This document shows positions 1 to 7,018 of a stretch of 26,006 bases of DNA, piece after piece; the first letter of the stretch is position 1; the number at the start of each line of letters is the position of its first letter. This stretch comes from JBOGTC01 sp050692055 (GTDB lineage Bacteria > Chloroflexota > Limnocylindria > QHBO01), in contig JBOGTC010000054.1 in assembly GCA_050692055.1 (NCBI GenBank), forward strand, positions 1 through 26,006, read 5' to 3'. Under the pieces are notes generated by a model. It was not told the origin of the DNA. It worked only from the letters and a program-made list of their open reading frames with translations, and did not search any database. Both the position numbers and the translations under genes were made by a program.

Positions 1-67
1 GACCGGTGGTGTCGTTTCTGACGCCCTCCGCTGACTCGGCCGACAGATCCACATCAAGGCACGAGAC

Positions 68-127
68 CAGTGCAACGTTGAGTCAGGCCGTAGCGAAAGA
101 CGCCGCCCACATTCTCACAGTGCAACG
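68..127 (+). repeat. 10-bp direct repeat pair
   Basis: CAGTGCAACG occurs exactly at 68-77 and again at 118-127, 50 bp apart, in noncoding DNA upstream of the DnaA box at 228. The identity does not extend beyond 10 bp. It could be a pair of protein-binding sites or chance. Confidence 0.45.
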
Positions 128-227
128 CCGCGCGGTGGGCCACCCGGCCGCCTCCGACCTGCCGCGAGCGAGGCTTTCCACCGAAGGAGGGGCCATCTCC
201 ACCACATCGGCGTCGTGTGGAGCGAAT

Positions 228-236
228 TGTGGATAA
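228..236 (-). promoter_or_regulatory. Perfect DnaA box
   Basis: The minus strand reads TTATCCACA, the consensus high-affinity binding site of the replication initiator DnaA. A weaker box-like sequence lies 5 bp further on the plus strand (GGTGGACAG). It lies 131 bp upstream of the gene at 367. Confidence 0.7.
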
Positions 237-366
237 GTTGGTGGACAGACCCCTTCCGCGACGTGCCCGAATGGTCCTACGATGCCCGCCGATCGCTATT
301 CTCGTCCAGCGGCCGACGCGGCCGGCAACATCATCCAACCCGAGCAGCCCCGGGAGGGAGCGACTC

Positions 367-711
367 ATGACCGAGCGGCCGACCATGTCGGGCGCCGGGC
401 CTTCGCGGCCCGCATTTCAAGGCGAGGTGCCATCGCCTGAGGTCGAAGCCTTCATCCGTTTCTGCCATCGCCGGCGCCACGCCGGCTGGCCCGAGCTGTA
501 TGACGAGATGTGCGCCGTCGCCGCACGTCGCGAGTTCAACGGCTGGGGTCACGACCAGCTCGCGGCCCACGGCCTGGCGTTCTCGCTGCAGGCGATGCCA
601 CGGCTCGCCGGCTGGGTGCGCGCCGTCCTCGCCGGAGGGTCGGAGCGGCGGGAAACGGAGGACATCCGCGCGGCGCCGGCGCGACCACAACCGCAGGCGG
701 CCGGCATCTAG
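367..711 (+). CDS. Small conserved-looking protein of unknown function
   Basis: A 114-residue protein I cannot assign to a named family. The ATG at 367 is chosen because GGGAGGGAG lies about 6-10 bases upstream; the frame is open further upstream but that stretch is noncoding-like. The core (residues about 18-95) looks like a compact helical domain with a basic, aromatic-rich start (FIRFCHRRRHAGWPELYDEM) followed by an amphipathic helix. The last 20 residues are Ala/Pro/Gln-rich and probably disordered. No signal peptide or membrane segment is visible. It sits between DnaA boxes on both sides, which makes a role linked to replication or DnaA-dependent control conceivable, but this is only positional inference. 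Confidence 0.7.
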   Translation: MTERPTMSGAGPSRPAFQGEVPSPEVEAFIRFCHRRRHAGWPELYDEMCAVAARREFNGWGHDQLAAHGLAFSLQAMPRLAGWVRAVLAGGSERRETEDIRAAPARPQPQAAGI

Positions 712-773
712 CACGCGTTCGGGGCAGCGCATGGTTCGAGCGCGTGCCGGCTCGCTCAGACCCACCGCGAAAC

Positions 774-782
774 TTATCCACA
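774..782 (+). promoter_or_regulatory. Perfect DnaA box
   Basis: TTATCCACA on the plus strand, 62 bp after the stop of the small gene at 367-711. It is in the same orientation as the box at 806-814 and 32 bp from it (start to start), close to three helical turns, so DnaA molecules could bind the same face. Confidence 0.7.
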
Positions 783-805
783 GGCCCAGTACGAACGGCC
801 TTGGC

Positions 806-814
806 TTATCCACA
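806..814 (+). promoter_or_regulatory. Perfect DnaA box
   Basis: Second plus-strand TTATCCACA, preceded by C like the box at 774. Three perfect copies within 590 bp of a high-GC sequence, and no other perfect copy noticed in the window, argue against chance. Confidence 0.7.
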
Positions 815-841
815 ATCGGGGCGGCTGGCGTGCGTGTGAGA

Positions 842-860
842 GGCGGCACGCCGCGCCGCC
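842..860 (-). terminator. Hairpin behind the minus-strand gene pair
   Basis: GGCGGC (842-847) and GCCGCC (855-860) can pair around a 7-base loop, 10 bases past the stop codon of the gene ending at 871. There is no T-run, so it is at best a weak or factor-assisted terminator for the operon read leftward. Confidence 0.3.
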
Positions 861-870
861 ATCGGTCTCG

Positions 871-1170
871 TCAGTAGGTGTGACGGCGGGCCATCTCGCG
901 CTCGATCATGCGCTCCATCACCATGTACTTGGTGATGCGGCGACGCAGCTCGTTGGCCTCGGGCGTGTAGAGATGGACGTACTGCTGCAGCTCGAGGCTG
1001 ATCTTGCGGCTGAAGATGCGCACGTGATCGAGGTTACGGCGCAGGAGGACCTGGTCCATTCGGCGCAGGTGCTCCTCGTTCAGCAGGTCTTCGTCCCGCA
1101 GCAGCTCGCGGTCGACGTCGAGCTGGGTGCGCTGGAGCTGGACCTTGGTGATGATCGACTCGTCGGCCAT
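871..1170 (-). CDS. Small all-helical charged protein, unknown function
   Basis: A 99-residue protein I do not recognise. It is rich in Arg, Glu, Leu and Asp without Pro or Gly breaks through most of its length, so it should form two or three long helices or a coiled coil. A short break near HLYTPEA separates a final helix ending in a basic stretch (REMARRHTY). No membrane segment or signal is seen. It starts 10 bases after the stop of the response-regulator gene (1181-1615), so the two are almost surely cotranscribed. A partner or output protein for that output-less regulator is a reasonable guess. A -10-like TAGACT (1183-1178) lies 7 bases before the ATG and might give an extra leaderless transcript, but it may be chance. 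Confidence 0.75.
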   Translation of the reverse strand: MADESIITKVQLQRTQLDVDRELLRDEDLLNEEHLRRMDQVLLRRNLDHVRIFSRKISLELQQYVHLYTPEANELRRRITKYMVMERMIEREMARRHTY

Positions 1171-1180
1171 TGCCGGAAGT

Positions 1181-1615
1181 CTATCGGGCCGATGCCGCCG
1201 ATGCGGCGCCCGCCGAGTCGCCCGAGTCGCCCGTGAGCAGGTGGTCCACGAGGACGGTCAGCTCGTCGATCCCGAACGGCTTGGTGAGGACGTGGACGTT
1301 GCCGATCTGCGCGAGCTCCTCGGCTCGTTCGCGGAGCTGTTGGGCATCGGCGGAGCAGACGATGATCGGGCACGAGGCCAGCGTCTCGTCCGCACGGGCG
1401 AGGGTCACGATCTCCCAGCCCGACGCTCCGCCGAGCAGCAGATCCACGATCAGCAGGTCGGGATCGGTCGCTCGCAGGTCCGCGATCGACGTCTTCTCCT
1501 CGCCATGCAGCGTCACGTCATAGCCGGCATTCTCGTCGAGGATGACCGACATGAGCTCCAGGAACTCGGGATTGTCGTTGATGACGCTGATGCGCGGCCG
1601 CTCGTCGGGGGACAT
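1181..1615 (-). CDS. Single-domain response regulator (receiver only)
   Basis: 144 residues carrying one CheY-like receiver domain and no output domain; the Ala/Ser/Asp-rich tail (from about 126) is probably disordered. The phospho-acceptor is Asp58 in LLIVDLLLG. Ser88 stands in the usual Thr/Ser position and Lys112 in LTKPF is the conserved lysine. The acidic pocket reads IND (Asn13-Asp14) where most receivers have Asp-Asp, so Mg2+ binding may be altered. No histidine kinase is nearby. The downstream helical protein (871-1170), 10 bases away, may be its partner. ATG 1615 is preferred; GAGG lies about 9 bases upstream. A good -10 (TATACT, 1684-1679) gives a leader of about 55 bases. Confidence 0.9.
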   Translation of the reverse strand: MSPDERPRISVINDNPEFLELMSVILDENAGYDVTLHGEEKTSIADLRATDPDLLIVDLLLGGASGWEIVTLARADETLASCPIIVCSADAQQLRERAEELAQIGNVHVLTKPFGIDELTVLVDHLLTGDSGDSAGAASAASAR

Positions 1616-1678
1616 GTGCAGGAGCCTCGGGTCTGGGGCTAGGGGTGGACGTCTGGGCGGGCTCGGGGAGGATTGGCA

Positions 1679-1684
1679 GTATAG
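1679..1684 (-). promoter_or_regulatory. Likely -10 of the response-regulator operon
   Basis: TATACT on the minus strand, five of six matches to TATAAT, about 64 bases upstream of ATG 1615. The -35 is poor (TTCTGA at 1708-1703, 18-bp spacer). Confidence 0.4.
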
Positions 1685-1731
1685 CCGCGTTTGGCCGTCG
1701 TCTCAGAATGGACCGATGGCCACGGCCGCAG

Positions 1732-1761
1732 TTGGAGCCTCCGGAACGCGGCCGGTATGCT
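1732..1761 (+). promoter_or_regulatory. Promoter of tRNA-Arg
   Basis: TTGGAG (1732-1737) and TATGCT (1756-1761) are separated by 18 bp and end 16 bases before the mature tRNA 5' end, as expected for a tRNA promoter with a short leader. Each hexamer matches the sigma-70 consensus at four of six positions. Confidence 0.45.
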
Positions 1762-1777
1762 ACGCAGCGCCGATCGG

Positions 1778-1850
1778 GTCCCCGTAGCTCAGTGGACAGA
1801 GCAGCGGTCTTCTAAACCGCCGGTCGCAGGTTCGAATCCTGCCGGGGACG
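1778..1850 (+). tRNA. tRNA-Arg (anticodon UCU)
   Basis: 73 bases fold as a complete cloverleaf. The acceptor stem GTCCCCG (1778-1784) pairs with CGGGGAC (1843-1849), with discriminator G1850. The anticodon stem GCGGT/ACCGC (1804-1808/1816-1820) encloses loop CTTCTAA with anticodon TCT at 1811-1813. The T arm GCAGG-TTCGAAT-CCTGC spans 1826-1842 and the variable loop has 5 bases. It decodes AGA/AGG, rare codons in such GC-rich DNA. The 3' CCA is not encoded and must be added. No integrated element is seen at its 3' end. Confidence 0.97.
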
Positions 1851-1988
1851 CTCAAGCCCTTGATCGTCTAGTAAGCAAGCACGGAGCGCGGCGGCTCATT
1901 ACCCCTGCAGTGAGCGCAGACGCTCGAGTCCTCTCGCCCCGACCAATCCCTCGCTCTCTTAGCCGCCGCTGGCCATTACCCGGCCCGA

Positions 1989-4652
1989 TCACTGGGCGAC
2001 GGCAATCGGGGCATCGGCGTGGGCGTACGCGACCACCGCCTCGGGATCCATCGCTCGCCCCTCGCCAAGCCCGCGTTCGACTGCCTCGTGACCGATGGCC
2101 TGCCGTGCAGTGCCGAGGGGGTCGACAATGAGCAGAGCGGCGGCCGGGGGTCGGATCTCTCCGGCCGCTTCGCGGACCGCCTCCGCCGCGCCCCACAACC
2201 GGGCGACGCGCTCGTGCCGGCCCATCTCGCCCTCGACCGCGGCAACCAGGAACAGGAGCCATGCCATCGCCGGGCGATTGCCGGCGGCCGCCATCAGATC
2301 GAGGCCCCGCAGGTAATACTCTCGGCCACGCGCCTTGTCGCCCGAGAAGCGGTGGCCGTTGGCCAGACCGATGAGCGACTCGTTGAGCTCCCATCGCTCA
2401 CCGAGCGTCTCGAAGAGCGCCACCGATTGCTCGAAGAGGGGGATGGCGCCTCGCGGATCCCTGCGGCCGAAGCCTTGAGCCAGGCCCAGCGCCCGATAGG
2501 CGCGTGCGCTCCCGTGATGATCGTCCAACCGTTCCGCAAGCGACAGGCTCTGACCGAGCAGTTCCTCCGCGCGGTCGAGGTCCTTCAGATTGCCCTGAAC
2601 CCCGCTCCACAGATGTGCGAAGCCCAGGTCGTACAGTGCCCGGACCCGGTCGCCAGGCTCCTCGTCGACGCTGGAGAGCGCGAACCCGTCCTCGAAGTGA
2701 CGACGGGTCGCCACGAAGTCGCCGTCCCACCAGGCAAGCCACCCGGCGGCCGACAGCGCTCTGGCACGCGTGTCCCGCGACGAACCTGGCAGCGCGAGCA
2801 GCTGGTCGAGCGCTTTGCGGCCCTCCCAGAGCGGTCCGCGTTGGTGCCAGAAGCGCCACAATGCGGCGGCCATCCTCAAGCCCAGGTCGGCTTCGCCGCT
2901 CCCGATCGCCCAGTCGATGGCACGACGGAGATTCGGCCGCTCCAGCTCACAGCGGTCGAGCCATGATGCCTGCTCCATCCGGGTGAGGTGCGGTTCGGCC
3001 GCCTCGGCGAAGGACACGTAGAAGGCGGCTCGGCGCCGCTCGGTGGCATCGGCGTCGAAGTCGGTCCGGAGCCGCTCACCGGCGTAATCCAGGATCGTTT
3101 CGAGCATCCTGAAGCGCGGCTCCGCATCCGCGTCGGTTTGGCGCAGGAGGCTCTTGCTTACCAGCGCGCCCACTCCCTCGATGAGGCCGATTCCGAGGTC
3201 GCCTGGATCTGCGACCGCCGCCGCCGTCTCGAGCGAGAAGCCACCAGGAAGCACGGCGAGGCGGGTGAAGAGCCGCTGCTCGGGCCCATCGAGCAGCTCG
3301 TAGCTCCAGTCGATCGCGGCCCGCATCGTGCGCTGTCGCGCCGGCCGCCCTCGCGTCGCCGCAGGCATCAGCGGCTGGTGGGCCTCCAACCGGGACAGGA
3401 TGGCCGCCGGCGGCAGCACCCGGACCTGGCTGGCGGCGAGCTCGATCGCCAGCGGCAGACCGTCGAGCCGGGCGATGATTCCGGCGACGGCGATGGCCTG
3501 GTCTGCCGAAGGCTCAAATCCCGGCTTCACGTCTCTGGCGCGATTCAGGAACAGCGCGACCGCCGGGCTCGCCGAAAGTAGTTCCGCCGATGCGTCCGCA
3601 GGAACGTCAAACGGGGGAAGTTCTAGCTCCTGCTCGCCGTAGATGCCGAGCGGGCTGCGGCTGGTCGCCAGGACGCGGATCCGGGGAGCGGCGACCAGCA
3701 GCTCCTCGACCACGTGCGCCGCCTCCACCACCTGCTCGAAGTTGTCGACGAGCAGCAGCGCCTCGCGGTCGCGCAGGTACCCCCTGGCGGCGTGCAGCGC
3801 ATTGCCGCCGGGATCGACGCCGAGGCGTAGCGCCTGAGTGATCGCCAGCGGCACGAGGGCCGGGTCTCGGAGTGCCGACAGGTCGACGAAGAAGGCACCG
3901 TCCGGCAGGCTGTCGCGAAGCTCTTCGGCCGCTCTGAGGGCGAGGCGGGTCTTCCCGGTTCCGCCGGCGCCGGTCAGGCTAACCAGGCGGTGGCCGCGCA
4001 CCATGTCGACGAGCTGAGCCAGCTCGCGCTCCCGGCCGACGAAGCTGGTCACCGGGCGCGGCAGGTTCCCAGGCCTCGCGTCCAGCGTCCTGAGGTCCGG
4101 GAAGTCAGCAGGGAGTCCATCGATCTCCAGCTGCCAGATCCGCACCGGCTGCTCGAGGTCCTTCAGCCGATGCTGGCCGAGATCGCGAAGGTGGGTGTGG
4201 CCCGGCAGTGCCTCGGCGACGAGCGCCCGCGTCGCGTCGGACAGCAGGACCTGGCCGCCGTGGCCTGCGGCGGCGATCCGAGCGCCGCGATGGACGTCGA
4301 GCCCGACGTAGTTGTCGCCACCCAGGCGGGCCACGCCGGTGTGCAGGCCGATGCGGACGCGCACCGACGCATTGTTCGGCCAGCCGGTGCGCGCCAGCTC
4401 ACGCTGAGCGCTGCTTGCCGCCGCGACGGCATCGGGCGCGGCGGGAAAGACGGCGAATAAGGCGTCGCCCTCGGTGCTCACCTCAGTCCCGCCGTTGGTT
4501 GCGATCGCAGTCCGGAGGATCTCGGCGTGGCGCTCGAGGAGGGTCACGTACGCCTCGCCGAGCAGCGTCAGGAGGGCCGTGGAGCCCTCGATGTCGGTGA
4601 ACAGAAATGTCACCGTGCCGATCGGCAGCGCCGAACTCCGCTCGGGTGGCAT
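1989..4652 (-). CDS. Class III cyclase domain / NB-ARC ATPase / TPR signalling protein (copy A)
   Basis: 887 residues from ATG 4652, chosen over a TTG at 4670 because GGAGGT sits 10 bases upstream of the ATG. Residues about 10-185 are a class III nucleotide cyclase homology domain with metal Asp20 (FTDIEGST) and Asp63 (TEGDALFAVF) and Arg125. Residues about 200-500 are an AfsR/STAND-type NB-ARC ATPase with P-loop GAGGTGKT (228-235) and Walker B LLLVDNFEQ. The remainder is helical TPR-like repeats (WLAWWDGDF, LGLAQGFGRRD). There is no HTH, so output is not direct DNA binding. The substrate-selecting Lys is Ser59, the adenine Asp is Asn114 and the transition-state Asn is His121, so cAMP synthesis is doubtful. 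It is probably a cytoplasmic nucleotide-gated switch. A paralogue lies at 8332-10866 on the other strand. Confidence 0.9.
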   Translation of the reverse strand: MPPERSSALPIGTVTFLFTDIEGSTALLTLLGEAYVTLLERHAEILRTAIATNGGTEVSTEGDALFAVFPAAPDAVAAASSAQRELARTGWPNNASVRVRIGLHTGVARLGGDNYVGLDVHRGARIAAAGHGGQVLLSDATRALVAEALPGHTHLRDLGQHRLKDLEQPVRIWQLEIDGLPADFPDLRTLDARPGNLPRPVTSFVGRERELAQLVDMVRGHRLVSLTGAGGTGKTRLALRAAEELRDSLPDGAFFVDLSALRDPALVPLAITQALRLGVDPGGNALHAARGYLRDREALLLVDNFEQVVEAAHVVEELLVAAPRIRVLATSRSPLGIYGEQELELPPFDVPADASAELLSASPAVALFLNRARDVKPGFEPSADQAIAVAGIIARLDGLPLAIELAASQVRVLPPAAILSRLEAHQPLMPAATRGRPARQRTMRAAIDWSYELLDGPEQRLFTRLAVLPGGFSLETAAAVADPGDLGIGLIEGVGALVSKSLLRQTDADAEPRFRMLETILDYAGERLRTDFDADATERRRAAFYVSFAEAAEPHLTRMEQASWLDRCELERPNLRRAIDWAIGSGEADLGLRMAAALWRFWHQRGPLWEGRKALDQLLALPGSSRDTRARALSAAGWLAWWDGDFVATRRHFEDGFALSSVDEEPGDRVRALYDLGFAHLWSGVQGNLKDLDRAEELLGQSLSLAERLDDHHGSARAYRALGLAQGFGRRDPRGAIPLFEQSVALFETLGERWELNESLIGLANGHRFSGDKARGREYYLRGLDLMAAAGNRPAMAWLLFLVAAVEGEMGRHERVARLWGAAEAVREAAGEIRPPAAALLIVDPLGTARQAIGHEAVERGLGEGRAMDPEAVVAYAHADAPIAVAQ

Positions 4653-4744
4653 TGGGCGGCATACCTCCAACTGCGCGTCTCAGGCCAGTGTGGCATGTCT
4701 GCTCCAGGCGGGGCCCAACGAGGCTCGAGCGCCCGAACGCCCTT

Positions 4745-5872
4745 CTACGTTGATCGGCCGGGACGGGGCTGGCGTTCCGCGGCGCGCCGACGCGCGATCT
4801 GGTCGACCACGTATCCGGCATCGCGCCCGGCCCCGAGCACCAGCATCGAGGCGAACGCGTAGAGGAATGGAAGCCCCAGGAAGTAGAGGCCAGGCGCCAG
4901 TTCGGCCACTCCGCGATAGTGCTGCGGCCACTCGTCCTCGTCGACCACCGCCAGCTCGATCCAGCCGAAGTCGGGACGGAATCCCGTGCACCAGATCACG
5001 TTTGCTACATCGAGCACGGTGCCATCGGCCAGAAGTGGTCGGCCGTCCTGGACGCCGGCTGTACGCGCCGGGTAGCGCCGGACGCCGGCATGATCGAGGT
5101 CCGTGCGGCGAATGCGGAGCAGCGGGCCGCCGTGGGCGCGCACCTTGGGGGCCATCTTCCGGCCCATGGGGGTGCCGAGCGTGAGGACCCTGCTGGCCAC
5201 GAAGCGCATGAGGGGCCACGCGAGCTGCATGCGGCGGCTATCCACCGAGAACGGTAGCTGGCCGCGATCGGTCCCCGAGAGGATCGTTGGATGGCCGGTC
5301 TGTGCCACCTCATAGGCGATGTCCGCCCCGGAATGACTGACGCCCACCACCAGGACCGGCCCATCTGCCAGCTGGGCCGGGTTGCGGTAGTCGCTGGAGT
5401 GCAACTGCCGGATCGCCGGGTCCAAATGCGCCGCGAACTCAGGGACGTAAGGTCGCTGGAACGCCCCGGTCGCCACGATCACGTCCCGCGCCCGGTAGCG
5501 CGAGGCTCCACACGTGATCTCGAAGCTATCGCCGCCGCCTCCGGCGGGCCGCAGGCGGGTCACCCGCTCGCCGGTGCGCACCGGCAGCCGGTGGTGAGCG
5601 GCGTAGGTCTCGAGGTAGTCGGCCATCTGCCGCCCGGTCGGAAACACGAGCCCCGGCAGCGGGAATGAGAGGCCCGGCAGGGCGTCGTACTTGGCCGGCG
5701 AGTAGAGCAGCAGCGAGTCGTATCGCTTGCGCCAGACATCGCCGGCCCGTTGGTCCGCCTCCAGGATCACGAACTCGATGCCGCGGCGGGCCAGGTGATA
5801 GCCGGCCGCCAGTCCGGTCTGACCGGCGCCGATGACGACGACATCGTGGTCCTCGTCCGATCGGGCCTTCAT
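4745..5872 (-). CDS. FAD/NADPH-dependent flavin monooxygenase-like oxidoreductase
   Basis: 375 residues of the CzcO/FMO-like flavoprotein family, cytoplasmic. The FAD-binding Rossmann motif VVVIGAGQTGLAAG is at about residues 10-23, and the family-typical stretch GDVWRKRYDSLLLYSP follows at about 44-59. A second, NADPH-binding dinucleotide site VLVVGVSHSGADIAYE lies near 173-188, and the C-terminal ATG-type motif appears as WCTGFRPD. Such enzymes oxygenate soft nucleophiles (S or N) or ketones; the substrate here is unknown. ATG 5872 has GGGAGG 8 bases upstream. It is divergent from the HxlR regulator at 5995, with a perfect inverted repeat between them, so it is probably that regulator's target. 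Confidence 0.9.
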   Translation of the reverse strand: MKARSDEDHDVVVIGAGQTGLAAGYHLARRGIEFVILEADQRAGDVWRKRYDSLLLYSPAKYDALPGLSFPLPGLVFPTGRQMADYLETYAAHHRLPVRTGERVTRLRPAGGGGDSFEITCGASRYRARDVIVATGAFQRPYVPEFAAHLDPAIRQLHSSDYRNPAQLADGPVLVVGVSHSGADIAYEVAQTGHPTILSGTDRGQLPFSVDSRRMQLAWPLMRFVASRVLTLGTPMGRKMAPKVRAHGGPLLRIRRTDLDHAGVRRYPARTAGVQDGRPLLADGTVLDVANVIWCTGFRPDFGWIELAVVDEDEWPQHYRGVAELAPGLYFLGLPFLYAFASMLVLGAGRDAGYVVDQIARRRAAERQPRPGRST

Positions 5873-5943
5873 GGATGCAGCCTCCCAATTCCTGTCTTGA
5901 ACGGATCGGCGTCCACCATCGCGCGGCCCATGATCAGCCGCCT

Positions 5944-5960
5944 AGTTCGGTAACCGAACT
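5944..5960. promoter_or_regulatory. Perfect inverted repeat, likely HxlR operator
   Basis: AGTTCGGT-A-ACCGAACT has perfect 8-bp arms around one base, in the 122-bp gap between the divergent oxidoreductase and HxlR genes. Dimeric winged-helix regulators of the HxlR family usually bind such sites in the divergent promoter, so control of both genes from here is likely. Confidence 0.65.
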
Positions 5961-5994
5961 TAGCTGCCTTGCAGGTCGGTGGGAGAATCGATGC

Positions 5995-6762
5995 ATGGGT
6001 TCCAGCGCCAACACCGAGTACTGCGCCTTCACCAAGGCCGTCGAACACCTAGGGGACCGGTGGAGTCTTCTCATCGCGCGCGAGCTGGCCATGTTCGGGC
6101 CGCAGGGCTTCAACACCCTCGCGAGCGGCCTTCCCGGTCGAATCTCCCGCTCGGTGCTGGCGGAGAGGTTGCGCAAGCTCGAGGAGATCGGGCTCGTGGC
6201 GCGGGATCCATCGGTGCCAACTCGGCTGGCGCCGTACTGCCTGACTCCGGCCGGCGAGCAGCTCGTGCCGACCCTGATGTCGCTCTGGCAGTGGGCCAAG
6301 CAGTGGGTCCCGGAAGATCCCGCGATGGCGCAGCGGGACCCCATGCTGATCCTGTGGTGGCTGCGGCACCGCATTGACGCGGCGGCCGTGCCAGAGCGCC
6401 AGGTGGCCATCGAGCTCGCGATGCGCGGCGATGGTGGCACGGCACGGAACTGGCTGCTCGTAGCGCGAGCGACGGAACCGGAGCTGTGCCTCGAGGACCC
6501 GCAACTCAGCGAGGAGCGCTACGTCTACGTGGAGGCCGACGCGGCCGACCTGTATCGGATTGCGCGCGGCATCCGCTCATGGACCGATGGACTGGCCGAC
6601 CGCTCCGTCCACGTCTACGGCGCTCCGGAGCTTGTTGCGGCGCTGCCTCAGTGGTTCCTGAACGGTGAGGAGAGCAACCAGCCGCCGCGTGGGTCGGCGC
6701 GCGACCCTCATGATTCCGCCTCAAGTGTCGCCTCCCAACCGGCCCTCCGGAAAGCCGGTTGA
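5995..6762 (+). CDS. HxlR-family transcriptional regulator with C-terminal extension
   Basis: 255 residues from ATG 5995, preceded by GGTGGGAG about 9 bases upstream; the longer open frame reads through the operator and is rejected. Residues about 8-105 are a MarR-like HxlR winged helix (EYCAFTKAVEHLGDRWSLLI, then GRISRSVLAERLRKLEEIGL). Cys10 sits where family members carry a redox- or electrophile-sensing cysteine. Residues about 125-225 look like the SCP2-like ligand-binding extension found in longer HxlR proteins (ELCLEDPQ, VYVEADAADLYRI), so a hydrophobic small-molecule inducer is possible. It likely controls itself and the divergent flavoprotein through the inverted repeat at 5944-5960. 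A strong hairpin overlaps its stop codon. Confidence 0.92.
   Translation: MGSSANTEYCAFTKAVEHLGDRWSLLIARELAMFGPQGFNTLASGLPGRISRSVLAERLRKLEEIGLVARDPSVPTRLAPYCLTPAGEQLVPTLMSLWQWAKQWVPEDPAMAQRDPMLILWWLRHRIDAAAVPERQVAIELAMRGDGGTARNWLLVARATEPELCLEDPQLSEERYVYVEADAADLYRIARGIRSWTDGLADRSVHVYGAPELVAALPQWFLNGEESNQPPRGSARDPHDSASSVASQPALRKAG
6736..6761 (+). terminator. Hairpin overlapping the HxlR stop codon
   Basis: CAACCGGC (6736-6743) and GCCGGTTG (6754-6761) form a perfect 8-bp stem with a 10-base loop covering the last codons and the TGA. No T-run follows, so it would act as a pause or 3'-end-protecting structure or a weak terminator. Confidence 0.4.
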
Positions 6763-6875
6763 TCGACGCCCGAGACCGCAATGTGCGCGGATCATCCCGA
6801 ATACCTGCGGCCGGGATGACCAAACGGCGGTTGGATTGCTCGTCAAGGGCATCTCCCTCGTAGCCGCGCCTCGGG

Positions 6876-6890
6876 TTTGCATACAATGGC
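6876..6890 (+). promoter_or_regulatory. Orphan operator-like palindrome with -10
   Basis: TTTGCATACAATGGC contains the near-palindrome TTGCATACAA, one base from TTGTATACAA, a form typical of small-molecule-responsive GntR/FadR and similar operators. The overlapping TACAAT (6882-6887) is a near-consensus -10. It points into the 20-codon ORF at 6918, so it seems to be a promoter that has lost its gene. Confidence 0.4.
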
Positions 6891-6917
6891 CCGCTCCTGA
6901 CCCGCGGGGGAGAGTGC

Positions 6918-6980
6918 ATGGCTCAGCCAGCAACCAGGCCGACGGTGAAGTCGATGCCAGCCGGATCAGCTCGACGCTGA
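6918..6980 (+). pseudogene. Possible 5' remnant of a lost gene (20 codons)
   Basis: GGGGGAG (6906-6912) stands 5 bases before an ATG, about 24 bases after a plausible transcription start. The peptide MAQPATRPTVKSMPAGSARR ends at TGA 6978-6980. Promoter, ribosome binding site and start are all in register but no gene body follows. I read it as the front end of a deleted gene; a leader peptide or chance ORF is also possible. Confidence 0.3.
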
Positions 6981-6988
6981 GGTGGCCA

Positions 6989-7018
6989 TCGGAGGCGCGA
7001 GCCCATTTGAGCCTCCGA
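6989..7018. repeat. Inverted repeat
   Basis: TCGGAGGC (6989-6996) and GCCTCCGA (7011-7018) form perfect 8-bp arms around 14 bases. A third copy, GCCTCCGA, lies at 7071-7078. It could be a hairpin or a dispersed binding site; no neighbouring gene explains it. Confidence 0.45.

Larger units (their letters stand above)
1..366. other. Noncoding region at left edge, DnaA-box bearing
   Basis: I see no convincing gene here; the open frames on both strands lack family-like sequence and a ribosome binding site. The stretch holds one perfect DnaA box (228-236), a degenerate one just after it (about 242-250), a 10-bp direct repeat (68-77 and 118-127) and the leader of the small gene starting at 367. 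With the two further boxes at 774-814 it forms an origin-like or DnaA-regulated area. The window edge may cut off more of it. Confidence 0.5.

Noticed and set aside
1912..1925. Small hairpin GAGCG-CAGA-CGCTC after the tRNA
   Set aside because: Only five base pairs and no T-run; too weak to call a terminator.
1778..1988. tRNA-Arg as an integration site for a mobile element
   Set aside because: No integrase, no repeated tRNA 3' end and no composition break follow; the next gene is an ordinary chromosomal-type signalling gene.
5244..5252. CTATCCACC, a near-match to a DnaA box
   Set aside because: Two mismatches and located inside the flavoprotein coding sequence; probably chance.
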